The translations under genes were made by a program, and so were the position numbers. Shown in pieces: positions 58,092 through 64,000 of a stretch of 64,000 nt of DNA. Below the pieces are notes generated by a model, which ran no database searches, was not told the origin of the DNA, and was given only the letters and a program-made list of their open reading frames with translations. Positions within the stretch are counted from its first letter, which is position 1, and each line of letters starts with the position of its first letter. The DNA lies in NCBI GenBank assembly GCA_947598585.1, contig CANQFK010000001.1, forward strand, positions 1 to 64,000. The letters are read 5' to 3'. The stretch is from an uncultured Clostridia bacterium (lineage in GTDB: Bacteria > Bacillota > Clostridia > Christensenellales > Pumilibacteraceae).

Positions 58092-58936
58092 GCGCACAGA
58101 TCATTGACGGAAGAAAGATAGCTGCCGAAATCAAGGCGCAGGTAAAAGCCGAGGCGGAAGCCTATCTGGAACGCAAAGGACGTAAGATGGGGCTTGCCGT
58201 AATTCTTGTTGGCGACGACTTTGCCAGCAGTATTTACGTCAGAAACAAATTGAATGCTTGCAACGAAAATTGCATAAATTCGTTTGCGTTCAGATTGCCG
58301 GCGTCAACCACCGAAGAGGAACTTATAGAACTTATTCACAAACTCAATGACGATATAACGGTGGACGGCATACTCGTTCAGTTGCCGCTTCCGCCGCATA
58401 TAAGGCAAAACGTGGTCCTTTCGCATATCTCGGTCTATAAAGACGCGGACGGATTCCTTGCAGAAAACGCAGGCAACCTTATGCTCGGCAATCCCTCTCT
58501 CAACGCTTGCACTCCGTGCGGCATCATAGAACTGATACGTTCGACGGGAGTGAATATTGACGGGGCAAACGCGGTCGTGATAGGCAGAAGCAATATCGTC
58601 GGAAAGCCGACGTCGCTTTTGCTACTCGAAAATCATGCCACGGTGACAATGTGTCATTCGCATACGGCAAACTTCGTCAATTTCTCGCGCCATGCCGACA
58701 TTTTGGTCGTAGCGGTAGGCAAAAAGGGGCTTATAACGGGCGAAATGGTAAAGAAAGGCGCGGTCATAATAGACGTAGGTATGAACCGTGAGGACGGAAA
58801 ATTGTGCGGCGACGTGGATTTCGAATCCGTAAGCAAGGTTGCGGGCTTTATAACTCCCGTACCCGGCGGAGTGGGACCCATGACCGTAGCTATGCTGCTC
58901 AAAAACGTGGTCAAGGCGGCTTTGAGGCTTGAATAA
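58088..58936 (+). CDS. folD: Bifunctional methylenetetrahydrofolate dehydrogenase/cyclohydrolase FolD
   Basis: 282 aa. Motifs: V-G-D-D-F-A-S-S-I-Y-V near 37-47 with the catalytic Lys of Y-V-R-N-K near 46-50, D-G-I-L-V-Q-L-P-L-P near 95-104, and V-I-G-R-S-N-I-V-G-K-P near 166-176, with the closing P-V-P-G-G-V-G-P-M-T. It interconverts 5,10-methylene- and 10-formyl-THF in the cytosol. Its end overlaps the TTG start of xseA. Confidence 0.95.
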   Translation: MSAQIIDGRKIAAEIKAQVKAEAEAYLERKGRKMGLAVILVGDDFASSIYVRNKLNACNENCINSFAFRLPASTTEEELIELIHKLNDDITVDGILVQLPLPPHIRQNVVLSHISVYKDADGFLAENAGNLMLGNPSLNACTPCGIIELIRSTGVNIDGANAVVIGRSNIVGKPTSLLLLENHATVTMCHSHTANFVNFSRHADILVVAVGKKGLITGEMVKKGAVIIDVGMNREDGKLCGDVDFESVSKVAGFITPVPGGVGPMTVAMLLKNVVKAALRLE

Positions 58937-60161
58937 GATCCTTTCGGTTTCCCAACTGAATAATTATATAAAGAATGTTTTCGATGACGAGTTGCTGCTT
59001 CAAAATATCACGGTAGAAGGCGAGGTGAGCGAAGCGAAATTCTCGGGCGGAAACACATATATCACCCTCAAAGAGGGCGATTATGTTCTTTCGTGTGTAA
59101 AATTCGGCGCTCGTTATGAATTTGCGATCGGAGATAAGATACGCGCTACGGGCAGTATGCGATTTTATCCGCGCGGCGGCAAAGCCACTTTTGTGATGAC
59201 CTATGCAAACGGCGTGGGCAAGGGCGAGTTGCTGATAAAGCTCAACGACCTGAAAGAAAGATTGGCGAAAGAGGGCGTATTCGACAATACCAAGACTTTG
59301 CCGCGCTTTATAAAGAATATAGCGCTTGTTACCAGCGCGGAAGGCGCCGTGATACATGACTTTTTGGAGGTCTTATCGCGCAATAATTGCTCATATATCG
59401 ACATAGACGTTTATTCCGTAAAAGTTCAGGGCGCCGAGGCTCCGCAAAGCATAGTAAAAGCCGTTTCTCTTTCGGAAGGGAAGAAATACGACGTGATGGT
59501 CGTCGCGCGCGGAGGCGGATCGGAGCAGGATCTCGGCTGTTTCAATACCGAAGCGGTCGCGCGCTGTGTGTCGTCGTGCTCGTTTCCCGTAATTTCCGCG
59601 ATAGGACACGAGGTGAATTTCACGCTTTGCGATTTCGCGTCGTCGTTAAGGGCGGGGACGCCGAGCATTGCCGCCGAATATATCGTAAGAAACAACGAGG
59701 CATTTTTGAGTTGTTTTTATACGGCATTAAGCGATCTGTCCGTTCGTGCCGAAAGATTGTTCGGCACGAGGCTTGAAAATGCAAAGAGCCGAATGTACGA
59801 GTTATTGCAAGGTTGCGAGAGCAAAGCCGCGGAAGTAAAAGCAAGGATAAGCGGCGTTCTCGGCGATATCTATGGCTATTGTCGCGATGATTCGCTTAGA
59901 TTCGGCAGCGAATTCAAAAGACTTCTGAATATTCTGCAAGTCAAGGCGGATAATATCCTCGCAGCCAAAGAGCACGAGCTAAGGCTGTCGTCCGCCGTCT
60001 TGGATAAGTCGAGCCCGTTGAAGATTTTGTCCGACGGATACGCCAAGGTCATAAAGAATGAACAAAGCGTAAACAACATAAACGAAGTAAAAATAGGCGA
60101 CGATATAAAAGTTGTTATGAGCGGAGGCGCTCTTTACGCAACGGTGAACGGAAAGGAGTAA
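58929..60161 (+). CDS. xseA: Exodeoxyribonuclease VII large subunit
   Basis: 410 aa. N-terminal OB-fold with L-S-V-S-Q-L-N-N-Y-I near 5-14, then V-E-G-E-V-S near 30-35, and catalytic region with A-R-G-G-G-S-E-Q-D-L near 193-202 and S-A-I-G-H-E-V near 221-227; a coiled-coil helical part follows and the C-terminal beta part ends in D-G-Y-A-K-V. The TTG at 58929 is the only start that keeps the OB fold; it overlaps the folD stop. It degrades single-stranded DNA with XseB. Confidence 0.92.
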   Translation: MNKILSVSQLNNYIKNVFDDELLLQNITVEGEVSEAKFSGGNTYITLKEGDYVLSCVKFGARYEFAIGDKIRATGSMRFYPRGGKATFVMTYANGVGKGELLIKLNDLKERLAKEGVFDNTKTLPRFIKNIALVTSAEGAVIHDFLEVLSRNNCSYIDIDVYSVKVQGAEAPQSIVKAVSLSEGKKYDVMVVARGGGSEQDLGCFNTEAVARCVSSCSFPVISAIGHEVNFTLCDFASSLRAGTPSIAAEYIVRNNEAFLSCFYTALSDLSVRAERLFGTRLENAKSRMYELLQGCESKAAEVKARISGVLGDIYGYCRDDSLRFGSEFKRLLNILQVKADNILAAKEHELRLSSAVLDKSSPLKILSDGYAKVIKNEQSVNNINEVKIGDDIKVVMSGGALYATVNGKE

Positions 60162-60166
60162 TATGT

Positions 60167-60361
60167 ATGGATCTGGAAGCTAAACTCAAAGAATTGGAAA
60201 ATCTGACCGCTAAAATGGAAAGCGGTATATCTCTCGAAGAAGGGATAAAACTCTTTGAAGAGGGGCTCAAACTGACCAAGGAGTGCATGGCTCAACTCAA
60301 AGATTATAAGGGCAAGCTAAACGAAATAAAGGCGGACATGGACGCGTTGCTCGATGAATAA
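60167..60361 (+). CDS. xseB: Exodeoxyribonuclease VII small subunit
   Basis: 64 aa, two helices with L-E-K/N-L-T-A-K-M-E-S-G-I-S-L-E-E-G-I-K-L-F-E-E-G pattern typical of XseB. AAGGAG lies before the start; a nearby ATG at 60163 is in another frame. It overlaps ispA by 8 bases. Confidence 0.93.
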   Translation: MDLEAKLKELENLTAKMESGISLEEGIKLFEEGLKLTKECMAQLKDYKGKLNEIKADMDALLDE

Positions 60362-61166
60362 AGAAACCGTTGAAAAATGGATAGATGACGCGATAGGCGA
60401 GGCGAATTTCGACGAGCCGATCCTATCCGCCGTAAGATACGTCTTTTCCACGGGTGGCAAAAGGCTTCGACCTCTCATGTTTATCGAAGCGTATAATTTG
60501 GGCGGCGGGCGGATAGAGCGACCCGTGATCGACTTTGCGGTCGGTATAGAATGTTTGCACCAATATACTCTCATTCACGACGATCTGCCTTGTATGGATA
60601 ACGACGATCTTCGTCGCGGAAAGCCGTCCTGTCACAAAAAGTTCGGAGAGGCGACGGCGCTGTTGACGGGCGACGCGCTTTTGAATATGGCGTTTTCACT
60701 CATGCTCAAAGCCGCGACTGCCGATCCCAAGGCGGCGGAAGCGGCATACAAATTTTCTCTTTTGTCCGGCGGAGCGGGAGTTATAGGCGGACAGGCGAGA
60801 GAACTTTTTTCCGAAAATATCGATCGGGAGATCGAGGACATATATCGCAAAAAGACGTGCTATCTTATTTCGGCGTCTGTTCTTGCGGGCGGAATTATGG
60901 GAAATTTGCCCAAGGCTGCTCTTGACGGGCTTGAAAAATATTGTTTGAATTTCGGATTTGCCTTTCAGATCTATGACGATCTTATGGATATTGCCGAAAA
61001 GGGAAGTGTGCCCGAAAAATCGTTTCCATATATCTATGGGATCGAAAGATCGTATGAAGAAATAAAGATAAGGACGAAAAAAGCTATCGACGCGCTGACT
61101 ATGTCAGGCATAAACAGTGATTTTTTTGTTGAATTGGCATTGAAAATGGCGGGTAAAAGGGAATAA
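60354..61166 (+). CDS. ispA: Polyprenyl synthetase (farnesyl/geranyl diphosphate synthase)
   Basis: 270 aa, slightly short for the family. First Asp-rich motif D-D-L-P-C-M-D-N-D-D near 81-90, then R-R-G-K-P-S-C-H near 92-99, and the second motif Q-I-Y-D-D-L-M-D near 205-212. It condenses IPP with allylic diphosphates to C15 or so; chain length cannot be set with confidence. dxs follows after one base, so isoprenoid precursor supply and elongation are co-expressed. Confidence 0.92.
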   Translation: MNKETVEKWIDDAIGEANFDEPILSAVRYVFSTGGKRLRPLMFIEAYNLGGGRIERPVIDFAVGIECLHQYTLIHDDLPCMDNDDLRRGKPSCHKKFGEATALLTGDALLNMAFSLMLKAATADPKAAEAAYKFSLLSGGAGVIGGQARELFSENIDREIEDIYRKKTCYLISASVLAGGIMGNLPKAALDGLEKYCLNFGFAFQIYDDLMDIAEKGSVPEKSFPYIYGIERSYEEIKIRTKKAIDALTMSGINSDFFVELALKMAGKRE

Positions 61167-61167
61167 A

Positions 61168-62976
61168 ATGGATCATAACGACGTAAGAAGCAAAGACATA
61201 AAATCTATGAGCGTTTCCGAACTCGACGATTACGCCGCCTTTTTGCGTGAAAAAATCATTGTCGTCACTCGAAAAAACGGCGGTCATCTTGCGTCCAATC
61301 TCGGAGCGGTGGAGCTTACGATCGCGCTCCACTATGTTTTTGATATGCCGACGGATAAGGTGATATGGGACGTAGGGCATCAGACTTACGCGCACAAATT
61401 TATTACGGGACGCGGCGCCATGATGGAAGATCTGCGTTGCGACGGCGGCGCATCCGGTTTTCCTTCGAGCAAGGAAAGCGATTTCGATACTTTTATCACA
61501 GGGCATAGCGGCACTTCGCTGTCTATGGCTTTGGGTCTTGCAAGGGCAAGGGATATAAACGGTACAAACGAAAATATCGTTGCGGTAGTGGGCGACGGAG
61601 CATTTACGAGCGGAGAGATATACGAAGCTCTCAACGATCTCGGCGATCGCCCCACGCCTATGATAATAATACTCAACGACAACAAAATGTCCATAAGCCG
61701 AAACGTCGGTGCAATGAGTAAGTACTTCAATAAGCTGAGAGTCAACAAGGATTTTGTCGCGATGAAAAGTAATCTCAAAACCGACCTCAACGGTTTGCCG
61801 TTTGTGGGTAAGCCGCTCGTAAGGGCGTTGACGGGGATCAAAAACAAGGTAAAAGAGGGCGTTGTCGGCAATAAATTCTTCGAACGTTTCGGTTTAAAAT
61901 ACTATGGACCATATGACGGTCATGTTATATCTGACATAATCAGTTCGCTCGAACTTGCAAAGACGTCCGCAAAGCCCGTTATAATACACTTGTTGACGGA
62001 AAAAGGACGGGGACTGAAAGATGCCGAACTTCATCCCGACGCTTATCACGGCATTTCGCCCGAGGGCGAATCGAAACTCAGATCCATGTCCGAAGTGGCA
62101 GGCAAGACGCTTTGCGAACTTGCCGAGAGCAAAAAAATAGCCGTTGTTACCGCCGCCATGACCGACGGATTGAAGTTCAACGAATTTGCTTTGCGCTATC
62201 CCGATCTTTTCTTTGACGTAGCCATAGCGGAGCAACATGCCGTATCGTTTTGCGCAGGGTTGAGCAAAAACGGCGTAAAACCGTTTTTCGGCGTATATTC
62301 CACGTTTCTGCAACGCGGATTCGACCAGGTCCTGCACGACGTTTGCCTCAACGACTTGCCCGTCACGTTTCTTATCGACAGGGCGGGCGCGGTAGGCTCG
62401 GACGGCGTAACGCATCAAGGCATATTCGACCTCAGCTATCTTTCGCTCATTCCCAATCTCGCCATTGCGTCCCCCAAGGACGGGACCGAATTGCGTGAAC
62501 TTATCAAATTTTCCGTCGGATACGATCACCCCATGGCGATACGATACGCCAAATCTTATGAGATCGAATTTCTCGCTCACGAAGAGATAAAGTTGGGCAA
62601 ATGGGAAACTTTTATAAAGTGTGATTCGCCGATAACCGTGCTTGCCGTTGGGCGTACCAACGAGATAGCTGTCAAAATAAAAAACGCAAACATAGTCAAT
62701 GCGCGGTTTGTGGCGCCGCTCGACAGCGAGCTGCTCGATTCGTTGAGCGGCACGGTCATAACGCTCGAAGACAATATTTTGCACGGCGGCTTCGGAGAAG
62801 AGGTCAGAAACTATCTGTACGGAAAATGCAAAGTCATAAATATCGGACACAAAAATGAGTTCTGCGACATAAGGAATGTCAAGAGCGCTTTTGAATTTTC
62901 GGGACTTACCTGCGAAAATATACAAAAAATAGTGGATAACGAGCTACTTTCACTTGAAAACAGTCAAAAAGTGTAG
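61168..62976 (+). CDS. dxs: 1-deoxy-D-xylulose-5-phosphate synthase
   Basis: 602 aa. H-L-A-S-N-L-G-A-V-E near 35-44, D-V-G-H-Q-T-Y-A-H-K near 66-75, TPP/Mg motif G-D-G-A-F-T-S-G near 143-150, and a central transketolase domain with D-R-A-G-A-V-G-S-D-G-V-T-H-Q-G near 400-414. First enzyme of the MEP pathway, from pyruvate and glyceraldehyde 3-phosphate. The nadK promoter lies across its 3' end. Confidence 0.95.
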   Translation: MDHNDVRSKDIKSMSVSELDDYAAFLREKIIVVTRKNGGHLASNLGAVELTIALHYVFDMPTDKVIWDVGHQTYAHKFITGRGAMMEDLRCDGGASGFPSSKESDFDTFITGHSGTSLSMALGLARARDINGTNENIVAVVGDGAFTSGEIYEALNDLGDRPTPMIIILNDNKMSISRNVGAMSKYFNKLRVNKDFVAMKSNLKTDLNGLPFVGKPLVRALTGIKNKVKEGVVGNKFFERFGLKYYGPYDGHVISDIISSLELAKTSAKPVIIHLLTEKGRGLKDAELHPDAYHGISPEGESKLRSMSEVAGKTLCELAESKKIAVVTAAMTDGLKFNEFALRYPDLFFDVAIAEQHAVSFCAGLSKNGVKPFFGVYSTFLQRGFDQVLHDVCLNDLPVTFLIDRAGAVGSDGVTHQGIFDLSYLSLIPNLAIASPKDGTELRELIKFSVGYDHPMAIRYAKSYEIEFLAHEEIKLGKWETFIKCDSPITVLAVGRTNEIAVKIKNANIVNARFVAPLDSELLDSLSGTVITLEDNILHGGFGEEVRNYLYGKCKVINIGHKNEFCDIRNVKSAFEFSGLTCENIQKIVDNELLSLENSQKV

Positions 62977-62982
62977 TATAAT
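62954..62982 (+). promoter_or_regulatory. SigA-type promoter of nadK-argR
   Basis: TTGAAA (62954-62959), 17-base spacer, TATAAT (62977-62982), immediately behind the dxs stop codon; leader about 13 bases with AGGTG before ATG 63002. Confidence 0.75.
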
Positions 62983-63001
62983 TTTATTGTAGGTGAAATA
63001 A

Positions 63002-63841
63002 ATGACGATCGGAATTTATACAAATTTATACAAGGACAACGATCTGTCGGTGACCAAAGCCGTGATAAAGATCCTTGAATCCGCGCAAATAGATTTTTGT
63101 ATATCCCAAGGGCTCAAACAATATTTTCCTCAATATCCGACTTACGACAAGGATAATTTTTCTTCGCTGAAATTATTGCTCACGGTCGGAGGGGACGGAA
63201 CGATACTCAACGTGGCGCGTCAATGTATCGACGATAACGTGCCCATTCTCGGCGTAAACAGGGGTACGCTCGGTTTTATGGCGGAAATCGAGTTGGGAAA
63301 TCTCGAAAGCATAATAGACGTGATCAAAAAGGGCGAATACAAGATAGACAAACGTTCGCTCTTATGCGCCGAATACGGCGGTTCGGTCTATCTTGCTCTC
63401 AACGAGGCTATCGTTTATCGCAGAGATACGAAGATGCTTACGGTGGACGTAAAGATAGAGGAGCAGCTTGTGGACAAATATTCTTGCGACGGCTTTATTG
63501 TTTGCACGCCGACGGGATCGACGGCTTATTCGCTTTCGGCGGGCGGTCCTATCATGAGTCCTACCGTCAACGCAATGTGCCTTACGCCGATAAATTCCCA
63601 TTCGCTTCACACCCGTCCCGTGGTGGTGAGCGCCGACGAAAAGGTGCAGATCTCTGTTTGTCGCGCATATGAAGCGCCCGTACTCATCATAGACGGAGTA
63701 GAGGTGGCTAAAATAGATCTGAATGAAAATTTGTATTTTTATAAATCGAAAAAGACTTTGAGTTTTATAAGGCTCAAAGACAGCAATTTTTACAACAGAC
63801 TTTTGTCCAAACTCAATATTTGGGGATTGACCGAAAATTAG
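63002..63841 (+). CDS. nadK: NAD kinase
   Basis: 279 aa. Kinase motif G-G-D-G-T-I-L near 62-68 with the essential Asp, N-R-G-T-L-G-F near 88-94, N-E-A-I-V near 136-140, and [15 protein letters not shown] near 168-182. It makes NADP from NAD and ATP. It occupies the place between dxs and argR where many Firmicutes have the rRNA methyltransferase gene tlyA/yqxC. Confidence 0.93.
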   Translation: MTIGIYTNLYKDNDLSVTKAVIKILESAQIDFCISQGLKQYFPQYPTYDKDNFSSLKLLLTVGGDGTILNVARQCIDDNVPILGVNRGTLGFMAEIELGNLESIIDVIKKGEYKIDKRSLLCAEYGGSVYLALNEAIVYRRDTKMLTVDVKIEEQLVDKYSCDGFIVCTPTGSTAYSLSAGGPIMSPTVNAMCLTPINSHSLHTRPVVVSADEKVQISVCRAYEAPVLIIDGVEVAKIDLNENLYFYKSKKTLSFIRLKDSNFYNRLLSKLNIWGLTEN

Positions 63842-63849
63842 GAGCAAAA

Positions 63850-64000
63850 ATGGAACGAAACGAAAGGCAAATAAAAATTCTCGAACTCATATCTACGAAA
63901 AACATCGAAACACAAGATGAACTTGCATATGAGCTCAAAAAGCTGAATTACAATGTCACTCAGGCTACCATATCGCGCGATATAAAAGAACTCGGGCTTG
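63850..64000 (+). CDS. argR: Arginine repressor ArgR, 5' part (cut by window end)
   Basis: The first 50 codons are present. The winged-helix DNA-binding domain is clear: R-Q-I-K-I-L-E-L-I near 6-14, Q-D-E-L-A-Y-E-L near 22-29 and the recognition helix [11 protein letters not shown] near 38-48. GGAG precedes the ATG. ArgR controls arginine synthesis and catabolism; it often precedes recN, which would lie outside. Confidence 0.9.
   Translation, partial: MERNERQIKILELISTKNIETQDELAYELKKLNYNVTQATISRDIKELGL

Noticed and set aside
1-64000. tRNA/rRNA genes, CRISPR arrays, insertion sequences, prophage or integrase genes
   Set aside because: Looked for cloverleaf-like ends, regularly spaced repeats, transposase motifs and flanking repeats; none found by eye.

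Overview
The window looks like one contiguous piece of chromosome from an anaerobic, spore-forming, Gram-positive bacterium of the class Clostridia. Evidence for this: a complete spoIIIAA-AH operon and CotF-like coat genes; an [FeFe] hydrogenase of the NADH-linked multi-subunit type; a four-subunit 2-oxoacid:ferredoxin oxidoreductase; ribosomal protein L27 with the Firmicutes-type cleavable N-terminus next to its protease Prp; and the gene order asp23-nusB-folD-xseA-xseB-ispA-dxs. Several features (short intergenic regions, the cyclic-glucan-synthase-like giant gene, AcpS fused to NnrD) fit an uncultured gut-type lineage, but I cannot name the genus. I saw no tRNA, rRNA, CRISPR array, insertion sequence or prophage.

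Layout. 0-1.5 kb: a tiny Lys-rich ORF, then divIC and a Ppx/GppA phosphatase gene on the minus strand. 1.5-8.5 kb: polyamine uptake operon potRABCD followed by mnmG. 8.5-11.5 kb: ferrous iron operon feoA-feoA-feoB plus a Cys-rich membrane peptide. 11.7-18.9 kb: a 2415-residue cyclic beta-glucan synthase homologue. 19-24.6 kb: SPOR-domain protein and a hydrogenase operon (NuoE-like, Cys-poor ferredoxin-like, NuoF-like, HydA). 24.6-32.3 kb: an accessory-looking stretch with a DUF4143 ATPase, an ABC-2 exporter behind a structured attenuator-like leader, an aminotransferase homologue without its PLP lysine, a lipoprotein, a degenerate ABC ATPase and two coat proteins. 32.3-41 kb: recX, P1 peptidase, acpS-nnrD fusion, mtnN, malic enzyme, two small unknowns, lipid kinase, CCA-adding enzyme and VanW. 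41-46.4 kb: lgt, membrane protein, pncB, DivIVA-like protein and a repeat-bearing lipoprotein. 46.6-51.2 kb: rplU-prp-rpmA, ogg and vorDBAC. 51.3-52.6 kb: orphan HipA-like kinase. 52.7-57.2 kb: spoIIIA operon. 57.3-64 kb: asp23-nusB-folD-xseAB-ispA-dxs-nadK-argR, with argR cut by the window edge.

How the genes fit together. The Vor complex makes reduced ferredoxin from 2-oxoacids, and the hydrogenase can dispose of these electrons (and those of NADH) as H2. Both need much iron-sulfur cluster, consistent with the dedicated Feo system. Lgt serves the three visible lipoproteins (PotD and two of unknown function).

The most interesting observations are: (1) a 5' leader at about 26050-26183 with a long rod hairpin followed by mutually exclusive terminator/anti-terminator hairpins before an ABC exporter; (2) two probable pseudoenzymes side by side, an ArgD-like protein with all PLP motifs altered and an ABC ATPase lacking Q-loop, signature and switch histidine; (3) several genes whose near-consensus -10 box ends only 6-8 bases before the start codon, predicting leaderless mRNAs (malic enzyme, both pseudoenzymes, spoIIIAA); (4) three intrinsic terminators placed directly against the start region of the next gene (ppx, ogg, nusB); (5) paired palindromic operators in front of potR and feoA; (6) a Cys-depleted ferredoxin-like subunit inside the hydrogenase operon. 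All function calls are from reading motifs; no database search was possible.
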